Source of the DNA: Eunapius fragilis
Lineage: Eukaryota > Porifera > Demospongiae > Spongillida > Spongillidae
Length of the DNA stretch: 64,000 nucleotides
Assembly (NCBI GenBank): GCA_963681505.1
Contig: OY811977.1
Span: 2,305,217 to 2,369,216, forward strand
Direction of reading: 5' to 3'
The notes under the pieces are model-generated. The model had not been told where the DNA came from, did no database searches, and saw nothing but the letters and a program-made list of their open reading frames with translations. Shown here piece by piece: positions 44,776 through 55,826 of the stretch; the stretch's first letter is position 1, and each line of letters begins with the position of its first letter. The position numbers were made by a program, and so were the translations under genes.

Positions 44776-45828
44776 ATGAACCAAGGTAAGTAGAAGCCTG
44801 TTGCGATAATGATGTCTTTTATCTGCTCCATATAATTATTAGACCGCGGAGCATATTGGTCACGTAGTCCTGAGCCGCGCTGTGGAGCGCAAGACAAGAT
44901 GCTCGAACATGAGTGTGCCACAGAACACAAAATTCCTCCTCCCCCTCCCTACTCCCTACGTCACTGGGCCGACGGAACGTGTAGGAAGAAGAGGGTATAT
45001 ATAATACTATGCGTTGCGGCGCTATTGTTTTTCAGCTTTATGTGGTGGCTACATGTACGCTCAAGTCGTACACAACTGGTGATCTCGCAGGTCCCAACTC
45101 AAACGTTGCAACCCGCAACTTCTCAGACCCCAGCGACAGCGTCCACGTTTCCGCCATCATCGCTAACATCACAACCCCCGACATCGACCACCGCGCAGCC
45201 CCCCACGTCGACCACCGCGCAGCCCCCGACGTCGACCGCCACGCAGCCCCCGACGTCGACCACAGCGGAGCCTCCGATTTCGAAGACCAATACCCAACAA
45301 GCATTACCTTGGAGCTTCTCTTGGACGTGTTTTAAACCCAGCCTCACAGGCACAATGCTATCGGCTTACTGTCAAACCAGAGATGATATTATCTCTGATA
45401 GTCGGCTTGATCTCAACTGTTTTATAGCTAACACCAACGGAGTGTTAAGGTGGACCGACAAGGACGGGCATTTTATGGACAGTTCAAGGGAACATCAACT
45501 TGCAATATCAATGCAGGATACTTGCGGGTACCAAATTGATCTTCTTGCCAAATGCAGGACCCCAAGTGGATCGTACGTAGACTGCCGAATCAACCTGAGC
45601 GATGGCATTGAGAACATTGGTGGAGTCCTAACTCCGCGGAGCGGTACCGGTAGCGGATGCAAAACGCTTGCCGACTCAAGCGGTGCCTCTGATAACCATG
45701 GCACCTTTATGATAACTCTTGTGTGCACGTTGGGCATTCTAGTGTATGCGACCTATGCTGCGCATATCATTTACATCTTAAATCCATACCCATGCACGTA
45801 TAACTGGCAAACGTGGACTGGTATATAA
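44776..45828 (+). CDS. Membrane-anchored cyanovirin-N-homology (CVNH) protein, 2 exons
   Basis: Exon 1 (44776-44785, MNQ plus one base) joins exon 2 (44843-45828) in phase 1, giving 331 residues. A basic, proline-rich cytosolic head (CRKKR) precedes a signal anchor at about 55-75 (VYIILCVAALLFFSFMWWLH). Residues about 80-155 are a Thr/Pro-rich stalk with repeated QPPTSTTA units, probably heavily O-glycosylated. Residues about 165-270 match the CVNH pattern twice: LSAYCQTRDD with SRLDLNCFIANTNGVLRW, then LLAKCRTPSG with CRINLSDGIENIGGVL. A second helix at about 290-312 (FMITLVCTLGILVYATYAAH) is near the C-terminus. CVNH domains bind glycans in cyanobacteria, fungi and ferns. A surface glycan-recognition role is inferred. 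Tandem 10- to 30-bp repeats code the stalk. Confidence 0.72.
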
Positions 45829-45863
45829 TAATTGGGATAGAATTCAGTATTAAAAATTATTTG

Positions 45864-45956
45864 GAAGCATAAACATCATATGGTCATATCTGACCTGGCA
45901 TGTGCATGCCATGCACATGCCAGGTCAGATATGACCATATATTATGTTTATGCTTC
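45864..45956. repeat. Long hairpin just 3' of the CVNH gene
   Basis: Arms of about 46 bp (gaagcataaacat ... gacctggcatgtgcatg) pair with almost no loop and one 2-bp difference. It lies 36 bp after the stop codon and could be in the 3' UTR. Either a small foldback element or an RNA stem. Confidence 0.85.
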
Positions 45957-46117
45957 AAACGCACGTATACTCCCATTTCAACGATGCATGAATTAAGACT
46001 TGTTTGCGGATTTTAGTCATTCGAAATTTTAATGGTGTGTCATTAGTTTGTATTCATCGACGGTGATGAAGTTACAGAAGAGTGTAAACAGGGATTAGGA
46101 AACCCCCTCTGCTGCCA

Positions 46118-46320
46118 GCATAGGCGTCCGGGCACTCGATAGAACAGGGGGGAAGGGACCGGAGCATATGCCCCCACTAATTAATATTCATAGATTTTGT
46201 TTTTCATGAATCATGAGTTTTTCGTGCATAAATTTATTAGTGCTCCCCGTAGCACGGTTCTTGTCATAATTTCCCCCCCCCCCCCCCCCTCCCCGGAAAT
46301 AAATGAGCGGACGCCTATGC
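46118..46320. mobile_element. MITE with GCATAGGCGTCCG ends
   Basis: gcataggcgtccg at the left and cggacgcctatgc at the right are perfect inverted copies around 200 bp that include a poly(C) run (46,272-46,289). Similar GGCGT-C-type ends occur at 20.4, 51.2, 55.8 and 59.2 kb. Confidence 0.75.
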
Positions 46321-46349
46321 CGCCAGTATTCAGTACTGTATTTATATCT

Positions 46350-46620
46350 AGGCATGAATTTGACAACATCAACGAATTTTGGGGCATGGCTTCCCATTTC
46401 CCTATCCGAGTGGCTGTTGGCCTCTGCTTAGGAACTGCTTTGTGCCATGCAACCCCATACGTGCAGGCATTGTGGTGCGAGTGTTAGCCGCCTTGGCGCT
46501 CAGGCCTCAGCTGCCTTTGGAGCGAAGGCAGCTAGACATTCGCGTCGTGCATGCGGCCATCAATAACATTATACATGCATCGACAGCACTGGTGTCCAGT
46601 GAACATATTCCACTGTAATA
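46350..46620 (+). mobile_element. LINE 3' fragment (RVAVGLCLGTALC family)
   Basis: In changing plus-strand frames: FPIRVAVGLCLGTALCH, then CRHCGASVSRLGAQAS (zinc motif) and a tail with INNIIHASTALVSSEHIPL. This corresponds to the region just before the endonuclease-like part of RLE-type LINEs. Short, decayed. Confidence 0.45.
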
Positions 46621-46786
46621 GATAAATGTATGCAGGTTGGAAAACACAGCACATCAGGGTCACTAAATGGCAAAATTGAAATTCCTAGGCAATGCATTCA
46701 AGTTGTGATTAAATAATAGGACACGGACAATTTTTTTTTTCAGTCTGCCAGACAATTAGTCAATATGTGATCTTGTTTCTTGTGTA

Positions 46787-46818
<32 letters not shown>

Positions 46819-47640
46819 GAGGGGGAGGGAGGGGGAGGGAGGGTAATAAGCATGAGCTCAGTTTTGTGTTCATTGGTGCATGGTTCATATTGTCCTTAAC
46901 ATTCATGATATATTAGTCAACAAGCTCCTCCCTCCAGTCTCCAGTTCTATCAGGTGTGAGAGCCTTTAAGGCGTACTGGTTATGGCTGGGCTGAACACAA
47001 CACCTTTCAACCTCATTCAGTTCAGCCTATGAAATCGACATGTAAGGATAACAGACATATATTATCTTACAGTACTTATGGCCATATCCTATACACACCA
47101 TACATATGAAACATGTAAAGGCACAGTGCCAAGTATAATCACTGGCCCTTGAGTGGTAATTATTTTCAAATTTTTCAGGACAACTGAGAAAAAGTCTCAC
47201 ATAACAGTAATAGGTGCATAAGTCTATACCAGAAATCCGGATAAAACAGTTGTTTTCCTTGGCACGGAGCACGTTTTTGAATAAACGAAGCGGTTAGTAG
47301 CATAGAGTAAGGACTAACGATCTCTTGGAACCAAGTATGCTAATATAATTATCCTGCATATTCAATACAACCTACATCAGTACCCGCCGGGGGCGACCAC
47401 TGCAATACTGTACTCCGCGTTTGACAGACAAACTTCAAACGGCCTAGGAATTTATTAACCTCTATATCAGCCGCAACCAATCAATCCTATGCACCGATCC
47501 AAAAACATGCATTCATACCCAAACAAAGAATATACCAAATTTGCGTGCAGTCGAGTTCGTTACTGCCAGCGTGGCCATAACTGAATGCCATAATCTCTAT
47601 TGTCACCCGGTGGTTTTTAAATTTTAAATTTTAAAAACGT
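46621..47640. other. Gene-free stretch with poly(G) tract
   Basis: No coding exon supported. A poly(G) and GGGAGGGA tract occupies about 46,798-46,843. Confidence 0.45.
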
Positions 47641-47689
47641 AGTATTTATAGGTATCCTAATGACCAAAAGTGTCCAGTAAGTCAGGGAA

Positions 47690-48240
47690 AGAAGCCATAG
47701 GCATGAGAGTTGCCTTGATCATGTTAGTATCATCTGAAATGAGGAAAGCTATAATTCAAGAATAATGATGAAGAACCATTATAAAAAAGCAATTTTCCAT
47801 ACATCTCTATGGAGGAGAGTACTAACTTTTATGAGGAAACTAGTAGTACTAGGGGCTGAAAATTACATCAGCCCGACAGAGTGATAGGTTATGATGCTAT
47901 CTTGGGACCTCTACAAACCTTAACTACCTGCTTTCCCTGATTCACGATCAGTTATGGTATGTATTGAAAAATGAATTATATCCCATACTATACGGAGCAA
48001 AATGGGCCAGGAATTGCTGATGAGCGTCAGAAATGCATGATGCAAGCAAATGCTTGCTCAAATTGTAACCTGATAAGTACGTGCAACTTGCTTGCATAGT
48101 TAAAACTCTTTATTTATATTATTCACATGACTTCATTAATGATCATTGCGTACTCCCGTGCAAACAGGAATGCGTAACCAAAAGTACATCGATTGTAATG
48201 GACATTTGAGCCAACCGTATTCTTTAACACCCTTGATAGG
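47690..48240 (-). repeat. Left part of a duplicated lectin-locus flank
   Basis: Matches 56,430-56,980 with substitutions and small indels (catctgaaatgaggaaa, aaaaaagcaattttccatac, gcgtaaccaaaaagtacat). The match is interrupted at 48,240 and resumes at 49,275, so the duplicate has taken in about 1 kb. A reverse open frame at 48,123-48,398 (TSIAVNYGWGRDHNC, then RVLKNTVGSNVHYN) is partly shared with 56,870-56,960; I recognise no domain. Confidence 0.7.
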
Positions 48241-48552
48241 TCTATCCGCGTTACTTCGTGTTGCATGGGTGGGTTTCCAATCCCTCTATACATTGCAGTG
48301 CAGTTGTGGTCTCGTCCCCAGCCGTAGTTTACAGCGATACTCGTTACGTCATGTGAGCCTGGGAACGAAACTTGTGCTGTTGGGCTTTCACACCTCACCC
48401 CAACTAGAGAAAGCAGTCTCGGTAAACGATTGATTTTCTGGGCTCGAAACGGGGGTCGTGTACTCTCAACAATGGCATAATTGAATATTTATCCCTGATA
48501 ATGTGTTATTGAATTTCAAACTAAACTGGGGGAAAAAACTTCCAAAGGCCAT

Positions 48553-49150
48553 TGTGGCATAACACGTATTATTTGTGTTGTCATGGTAGTACTTGCACAT
48601 GCGCCTGATCATTATTATTATTATTATATATTTTACGAACACTGTTACATGGTGGCAGCGGTGGGATCTGAACCCACGCCATCGAAATGACTTGTGACTA
48701 CCAGCTATCCTCGCTCTGAAGTTGGTGGCAAAACTAGAGGAAACGGTGGAAGCTTCACTTCACACTATTGTGGAAAAATATCCTACACTATTCCAGGGGC
48801 TGGGGAGCATGGGTGACCCCTATGACATTCAGTTGCAACCAGAGGCACAGCCCTATGCTTTGTTTACCTCCCGGAACATTCCTCTACCATTGCGTCTCAA
48901 GGCAGAAGTTGGAGCGAATGGAGTCACTGGGAATCATCTCAAAAGTAGACGAGCCAACTCCGTGGTGTGCTGGAAAGGTGGTTGCTCCCAAGAAGGGTGG
49001 GGCAATCCGCATATGTGTGGACTACCAACCCTTAAATCGTTATGTTTGCCGGGAGGTATCTCTCCCAAAAGTAGATGAAACCTTAGCACAGTTGGCAGGA
49101 GCAAAAATCTTCAATGCAAATTCCGGATTTTGGCAAATACCCTTGACTGT
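48553..49150 (+). mobile_element. Truncated Ty3/gypsy-like LTR fossil
   Basis: A short 5' LTR-like stretch (about 48,553-48,649, tgtggc to tgttaca) is followed directly by a primer-binding site complementary to the 3' end of tRNA-Leu including CCA (tggtggcagcggtgggatc) and then by the N-terminal part of a Ty3-type reverse transcriptase (about 48,720-49,150). Gag, protease and everything downstream are absent; it is broken and heavily truncated. It is a different lineage from the element at 39-43.6 kb. It sits inside the duplicated lectin flank. Confidence 0.7.
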
Positions 49151-49169
49151 AGGACTATTCCATTTTCCC

Positions 49170-49275
49170 TTATTATTAGACCCTTGTTTCCTTCCTTTTT
49201 ATACACCACCATTGCCTTCAAATCCTATATGCCACCAACTTTCTCATAGAGAATGTTTTTTTATTTACTTGTAAA
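49170..49275 (+). repeat. Diverged copy of the 53-kb arm repeat
   Basis: cttgtttccttc, acaccaccattg, aatcctatatgccacc and ctcatagagaatgtttt resemble 53,260-53,340. It abuts the LTR fossil on one side and the lectin duplicate on the other. Confidence 0.6.
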
Positions 49276-49725
49276 ATCAGCACATGCATGCATGTGTGTA
49301 TTATGTGTATAATTATAGCTGTTTAAAAGTGAGCGCATTTACATATGCACGCAAGCATGCATGCCCGTGCACGATTTTGCTGCAGCCACAGGCAAGATCG
49401 TGTAATCGAGATTTTTTATCGTAGCTTTATAGCACGCGCGTGCCAAGGGTTACCAGCATAGACAATGAGATTGCCAGCATAACGATATGTAGGCTGAGTA
49501 GCGCTATATATATCCTCGCTCCAGCAGTCAGCTTCAAGTTCTTTCCAATGCACTCCAGCTTAACCTTGCTAAGGGCATTAAGAGGTAGTGCATCTGTGTC
49601 GATGCCCCAGTTACCGTCAGTAGAATCACCTATTCTGACATGCAATCTAGTAGAAGGTCCCAGATGAAACCAAATGGCAGGAGAACGACTTCCAAATTCA
49701 CAGCAGTTGTTGATAATATAGGCGC
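49276..49725 (-). pseudogene. Degenerate copy of the lectin-like domain
   Basis: Minus-strand sequence matches exon 3 and the 3' flank of the gene at 57.1-58.8 kb: INNCCEFGSRSPAIWF, TRLHVRIGDSTDGNWG, ALPLNALSKVKLECIGK are kept, but the end of the domain runs out of frame and the start (DYRLTFDIVP region) is absent. No signal peptide exon nearby. Together with 47,690-48,240 it is a partial segmental duplicate of the intact locus. Confidence 0.75.
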
Positions 49726-49799
49726 GAATGACTGCATGCAAGGATTTTACTCATTCGCTTCTGGAAGTGCTCAGGCGCACAGCAAATCCCGAACAGAAG

Positions 49800-51173
49800 G
49801 TTTTGAAAGTAGTAACGACCAAACGGAGTGATGAATGTGGTCAGAAGTTTGGACCTCTCATGTATATTTAGCACACGAACAACATACTATATTTTGGTCT
49901 TGTACTGTTGCACAAGGCCAAAGTTGAAATGACGCGGTACGACGCTGGCAGTGTTGCATACTTTCAACCAAGTGCTCAATGACAGATTTTAAATATTATA
50001 ATGACCGAGGTCATTGACAGATCAGAGATGATACTATCTTGGGCCAGGTAATCGGCAGTAAATAATTATAATTGCAAGTATGAAGTACAGAATACATTGG
50101 AAAGCAATAACGGAGTTAATTTCCGTGTACTGCAGCTTCAGTTAATGCTATTCTAAATGCAGCGCTCAATTGCAGTTTATGTATGTACCCTAATTCCGAT
50201 CTCGGCGAAATTTTTGCATGACTAAACTTTATCTTTTTCCGAATACAGTGAAATGTACCCCACTGAATCGATTTCTGTTGCACATAAGTCGACTATGAAA
50301 CAAGTGTACTATAATGTGGGCGGGGCACAATAACGATCCTTACAACACCGATTCTTCCAAATTAAAGCTAGGTTCCAGCATGATTTCATCATGCACTACA
50401 CAAGCCAGGTCAGAGTGGATGACATTTGTGTTGCATTGTTTGGACTATGCAGTGGCAGGGTTCAATACAGGCTGAAAGCATTGGTTTGAGGTCTCTGGTT
50501 CCCATGCACCATATGTGACATGTGGTTTTAAACATAATCCATGACAGTACGAGTTTAAAAAATTGAATCCGCAATGGTGTACTAATATATATTTAATGGT
50601 GTTCCTTGATGACACGATGGGCTTGAAAATCCAAACCAGATGTCGATGAGTCCTAAAGTGGGATACAAAGGTGCGTATTACACATGAACACTATACAACG
50701 AACAAGGTAAGTGTACTCACAAGCTTGACACATCATGGGTGCATGACACTCATGGTACCTCCCTCCCCATGTGCTGCACCACGTGATGCCCCCAACTCCC
50801 TGTCAATCATCAATTTGGTTCAAATTCATTGTGCACGCTCACACATAACCACATAGACATAGCATTACAACACAACACACAATGAGCCATGTGTATGCAT
50901 TTGGAGGGGTAGGCCCTCCTGGAAAAAACCTACAGAAAAACCACTCCCACATCACATTACAAAAGACACACACTACACACAGTTCCATTTTGTGCCTTGA
51001 ACTCTCCAGTTCAACATCTTGTTATGTTGTCCTGTCTCGTTGTCAATGAACAAATCTGCCTAAAAAATTCACCAAACACCAACACAGAAAAGTTTAGACT
51101 GACAATCCCTATGCGCACATTAAACCCCCATCAAACACGTGGCAGCGTCACATTCTGTGCAGCCAATCACATT
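49800..51173. other. Gene-free stretch
   Basis: No exon, RNA gene or repeat family recognised; short frames lack features. Confidence 0.45.
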
Positions 51174-51499
51174 GCAAGGGCGTAGACAAGGGGGGGGGGG
51201 GGGGGGTGTGCTTTAACCCCCCCAGATTTTTGCAGTTGAGTTATTAAAAATTATGAAGTTGATAATAATTAATTCTAAAGTGCGCGCTATTCAATAGAGT
51301 TGTATGTGACATGCCACACGCACGTATTACAATTGCACCACACACTTGTAATTTCTGATTGAGTTGGAAGTGTACAGCTCTTTGGTTTCTGTGTAGCAAG
51401 CCAGGAGAGCAACGACATCATATTCACAAACAAAACCCACGCGCACGCAAAAGTAACCACAAATAGCCCCCCTTATAAGAACTAGTCTACGCCCTTGCA
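51174..51499. mobile_element. MITE with GCAAGGGCGTAGAC ends
   Basis: gcaagggcgtagac at the left and gtctacgcccttgc at the right are perfect inverted copies around 326 bp. A poly(G) run and ccccccc lie just inside the left end. Confidence 0.8.
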
Positions 51500-51569
51500 T
51501 TTGGGAGGAAGCTAAGTTTCTGTCAAATTTGTTGTACTCAACCAACAGAAACATGCATGTATAATGCCT

Positions 51570-52425
51570 AAGGGCACACGCAGATTTGGGGCGGGGGCGG
51601 GCATTACTGTTTAACTGAGGCCGGCTAGGCCAAGAGACAATTTAGTTAAGGTATGGACAGCATGTGCTAGAAGGAGCAGCTGCAGTCACAAATCAGTGAC
51701 ATACATTATTGTGGGGGAGTACAGTACACCATTGGCGGAACAGGGGGGTGGGGTTGCAACCCCCCCATTTCATATAAGGTTCCTCCCCCTCTTCCGCTAG
51801 GCAATACCCCCCTTCCCCCCCCCCCCCCCCCCCCATCTATGCGTATCGGGCCTGAAGCGTACAGCACCCTCCTCCCTGCTTTTCATATCGCGGGTCTGAC
51901 CTGCAATCCTCCTTTTCGATATCAGCCCCTGTACACTGATGCTCCCCGACCACATCATCAGCACAGCTCTCAACGTGGGTGTGACATACATGGTGCGTTC
52001 ATCGACGGAGCAAAGTCAATCACAGCTTAATACTGCATGACCGTGACAGCCAGTTGTCTTGATGCCCTGGTTAAAAAAAAGTTCCAGGCCTATTTAAATT
52101 GTTTGTGTATCCGTATCCGGAGTTATCGGGAGTCTGCATTCCAGTCGTACCTAAAACTGCATACGCAGACCAGGTAATAATATCAATGCAATATACAACG
52201 CCGCATACGGTATGCCTTCGCGCAGTGTAGGTAATCGTTGGCAAATTAATAGTGCCAAAATCGATTTAATGTTTCTAATAACCGATTTGCAAGTTGCTAT
52301 AACCCTGGTTGGACTTTTTTTCATAGTCGAAAAAATCAATTTTGATTTATAAAAAAGGTTACACACTCTGGGGGGGGGGGGGGGGGGGGGTCCGGACCCC
52401 CCTTCTGCGTCCGCCCTTGCATTGT
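51570..52425. repeat. Cluster of GC-run repeat fragments
   Basis: Contains a fragment like the 20.4-kb MITE (tcgggcctgaagcg at about 51,846), a poly(C) run at 51,816-51,834, a poly(G) run at about 52,371-52,390 followed by tccggacccccc and tctgcgtccgcccttg. No coding content. Confidence 0.5.
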
Positions 52426-52940
52426 GCTGTATTTAAAGGTAAATTTCAAAGTGGCTCTGTTATAATGTTACTAGTGACTGTTTCAGTTTTTAACACAAGT
52501 ACGACGTTTTCGTAAGTTGGACTATGGAATACGACACACTCATTAGTGCATTCAAAATACTGTCTACAACTATTCGATTGTTCAAAGCTCACAGTTGGCT
52601 GTAGTTTTTAACCTGACTTGTTGACACACACACACATTTTGCGAAGGCATAATTAGTTTAGTATGTGCACATGGAGTATAGAATAGAAAAGGACACTTTT
52701 ATAAAATAGCAATGCTTCATCTGTTATAATTTCCAAGCTATAAATCGCTTTGAACCATATAGATGCAAGTCAGTGCAATAGTAGAATACTGACATGCACA
52801 TAACCATAAAGACCCTCAAACGATGTGGGGGGGGGGGGGGGGGGGGGGGGGTGTATCAGCACATGTACATCTTGTCTGTTCAGTGTAATTCTCGTATGTA
52901 CATGCAGTTGTAAAAACCCATACCTATTTTGAACTCAGTG
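52425..52940 (+). repeat. Direct duplicate of 59,455-60,275
   Basis: Shared words in the same order include ttaaaggtaaatttcaaag, acacaagtacgacgttttcg, cacagttggctgtagttttt, acatcttgtctg and tgtaattctcgtatgtacat. The 59-kb copy has about 240 bp extra (59,697-59,938). Non-coding in both places. Confidence 0.8.
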
Positions 52941-52954
52941 GCAAAAGGCCGGAT

Positions 52955-53049
52955 TAACCATGATGTACTACACTGATTTTGGTTACGCATTCCTGTTCTG
53001 CATGGGAGTACTGGAATGATGCATTAGTGAAGTCATGTGAATAATGGGT
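52955..53049. repeat. Inverted piece of the lectin-locus flank
   Basis: tttggttacgcattcctg and cattagtgaagtcatgtgaataatgggt are the reverse complement of 56,840-56,930 and of the matching part near 48,120-48,185. Confidence 0.7.
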
Positions 53050-53340
53050 ACAAGTAAATAAAAACATTCTCTAACGAGAGAGTTGTTGGTATATAGGATT
53101 GACCAATGGTGGTGTAAAAAGCATGGAAACAAGAGTGACAGAAATATTATTGGAAAATTGAAATAGGCCTATATTTAGCCCATTATTCAGGCATGTGTGT
53201 TGTATTGTGTGCTAAATATAGGCCTATTTCAATTTTCCAATAATATTTCTGTCACTCTTGTTTCCATGCTTTTTACACCACCATTGGTCAATCCTATATA
53301 CCAACAACTCTCTCGTTAGAGAATGTTTTTATTTACTTGT
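53050..53340. repeat. Exactly matching 130-nt inverted repeat with 31-nt spacer
   Basis: Positions 53,050-53,179 are the exact reverse complement of 53,211-53,340, as far as I can read base by base, around a 31-nt spacer. The right arm is the end repeat of the copy-2 repeat unit (compare 1-120). Identity of both arms implies a very recent inversion-duplication, ongoing gene conversion, or an assembly artefact. Confidence 0.9.
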
Positions 53341-53418
53341 TTCATAAGTTTTTTTTCACCCTGTCATAGCAGTATCATAGTCAATAATCAAATGTAGGAA
53401 GAGGATGGATGATCCCCT

Positions 53419-53724
53419 TTATCTCTTAATGCAAGAACAAATAACTTTAATAGTACAAATAACTTTAATAGTACTGCTGGTGGTGGGGGCAGGGCTGATG
53501 GTGGGGGCAGGGCTGATGGTGCAGGCAGGAGCGCCGGTGGGGGCAGCGCTGGTGGTGCCGGCGGGAGTAGCTGCTGGTAGTGGTGTGGGCAGTGCTGCTG
53601 GTGGTGGTGGCAGAAGCGGGGCTTCTGGAGGTGATGGGGTGAAGGGGAGAGGAGTTGGAGGATGAATGTACTCTTCCTCCTCCGACCCCTCGTTGGTGAA
53701 AAACCCGCAAAGGTCGTCAGCCAT
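53419..53724 (-). CDS. Acidic/proline-rich exon of the repeat family, copy 2
   Basis: A 101-codon frame begins MADDLCGFFTNEGSEEEEYI, then is Pro/Ala/Thr-rich with repeats coded by gctgatggtgggggcag-type units, and ends ICSCIKR. The homologous frame in copy 1 (763-1,136) is broken, so this is the better copy. It may be a first exon or a small protein; no domain recognised. Confidence 0.4.
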   Translation of the reverse strand: MADDLCGFFTNEGSEEEEYIHPPTPLPFTPSPPEAPLLPPPPAALPTPLPAATPAGTTSAAPTGAPACTISPAPTISPAPTTSSTIKVICTIKVICSCIKR

Positions 53725-54711
53725 CTACATATACGTAACAGAGAGTATGATTAAATTTTTACTTCTTTATTTTTTAAAGCAAAGTGCAAAGCCTTTACAC
53801 ATGCACATAGAGTAGTATTAAAATTTTACCTCTTTTTGCTAAGTGCACTATTCAGCGGATGAGTGGCTTTTATACCTGCAAAGCCTTAACACGTGTGCAG
53901 ACTGTGAGTCCAATTCCATCATATTAATGACAGGGAGGGAAGGGGTGTATACGTGTCAGTTGTGCTAAAATTCTATTGGTCAAATTTGATCCAGTAAAAA
54001 TGGTCCCATCTAAACATGGAGGTGTAGCCTACATGCACTTAAGTTGTATAGATGGGTAGTGTGGGAACTAAGGAAGTGAACTACATGGCAGCATGTAGAT
54101 CGATCGATAAGGATATGTTCTCATGTGAGGTAATATCTGTGGACAGGGTCTGCAGCTTTATGAGTGTGGGCAGAAGGTCTATTTTTATTAAACTACATAA
54201 ATGTGAGTGTGCTGCTAGAAGTACCTAATGGTGGCTTATCTTACTTACTGCTGCACAGGCAGATCACTACCCCTAGGAGTAGCTTTTTCAAGACCACCAT
54301 TATACTCCATTGGTGCATGAGATTTGGGTTCATACAAGGAGTAGCTATATGGGAAAAGGATATAGTTGCAGTAATTTTCTTGCAGCTATTTAGTTCTCAG
54401 CCCTTGCAACTGTAACTATATTCATACAGTTGCAACATTCACAGTACATGGCTAGACTAGGAAGTCTTCAGATAAGGAAGCTTTATCAGATTAAAACAAT
54501 AGACACTACTGTACACACAGTTGAGCCACCATGCATGTGAAGTGAATGGTTTTGTGCAGATCCGTGGTGTACATAGTCGGGCGGGCCCTACTACCTACAG
54601 GTAGTAGGGTGTATGACAAACCCGACCAAACGCGGTAGTAGGGCCGCCCGACTATGCTGTACAAATGTTGCATGCACAGCTTTTTAATGTTAATACAACA
54701 TGCCATAACAT

Positions 54712-55322
54712 ACCTTTGGGTGGTAGTGGTAGTTCTGTGACCCCTGCGGTACCGCGTCCTCTCGGCAGCACATTTAGCCAATCGGGCAGCGGGATCATTC
54801 CAATACCGACTCCTTTCAGATGCTTAATGGTAGCTGATATTTCTCCCTTTTAGCAGCGCGATTTCCCTCGAGGTCCTCTTCATACCGCCGCCTTTTAGCA
54901 GCACGGTTCTCCTCAAGGTCCTCTTCATATCGCCGCCTTTAGTTTTAGCAGCACGGTTCTCCTCGAGGTTCTTCGTATCACCGCCTTTGAGCAGCACGGT
55001 TCTCCTCGAGGTTCTTCATATCGCCGCCTTTGAGCAGCACGGTTCTCCTTGGGGTCCTCTTCGTATCGCCACCTTTTAGCAGATCGCTTAGATTCAATAT
55101 CGGCCTTGTAGCTGTCGCGTACAGAGGCCTTCTTCATTTCGGGATCGGCCTTGTAGCTGTCGCGTACAGAGGCCTTCTTTTCTGGATCGGCCTTGCAGTT
55201 GTCGCGTACAGAGGCCTTCTTTTGGGGGGTGATTGGCCTTGTAGAGCGCTCGGGCTTTAGCTTTGTTCTCGTATTGCTTTTGGAGGTATTCCGCTCGTTG
55301 CTTAGATCTCTTCTTTTGCATT
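54712..55322 (-). pseudogene. Damaged copy 2 of the basic-repeat gene
   Basis: An ATG at 55,322 gives MQKKRSKQRAEYLQKQYENK, the same head as copy 1, but the frame is lost after about 35 codons. A small triplication of ggccttgtagctgtcgcgta occurs at 55,093-55,215, and only about five degraded 15-residue repeats remain (54,850-55,080). The donor region at 54,711 (aggtatgtt) is conserved. Confidence 0.6.
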
Positions 55323-55826
55323 TTTAGAAAAAGAACTTCACTATTAGCCAAAGTGGAACACCAAATAAAGTTAGTGCAGGTTAGAGTATTTATAGCTGCC
55401 TAAAATTATTAATAAATAGAACTTGATATATGTATGTCTATATGACATGTAAGGATAACGTGCCGGTAAATTTCGAAGCGATTGGTACTATTCCCGTCCT
55501 CCAAAACCGTTCGTAGCTCGAGTTATACCTTCCTAAGAAGAAGAAGAAGACGACGACGATGGAGAATTATTTTAGGACTGGGCACGAGAAACAGGAAATT
55601 GTTTGTTTCTCTATAACCACACCGTTTTATGACACGGAACAAACGTAGAACTGTAGATCGTTGTGCTCTCATTCCGCCGCGACAAAGAGATAAGCGATCC
55701 GTTTCTCCGTTGTCCCTCCAGACGCTAGTGAAGTTTTATTAATGACATTCATCAACCCTCAATCAATCCTATATTGAACCTGCTGCCGCAGGTTCAGATA
55801 AATAAAGAGTTCTTAATTGAGAAGAA

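Noticed and set aside
46798-46843. Telomere-like G tract
   Set aside because: No T/A-containing hexamer periodicity; it is a homopolymer with ggga units, like other runs in the window.
48650-48720. tRNA-Leu gene on the minus strand
   Set aside because: Only the acceptor, T-arm and part of the rest match; the 5' half does not fold as a tRNA and the CCA end is encoded. It lies exactly where an LTR primer-binding site should be.
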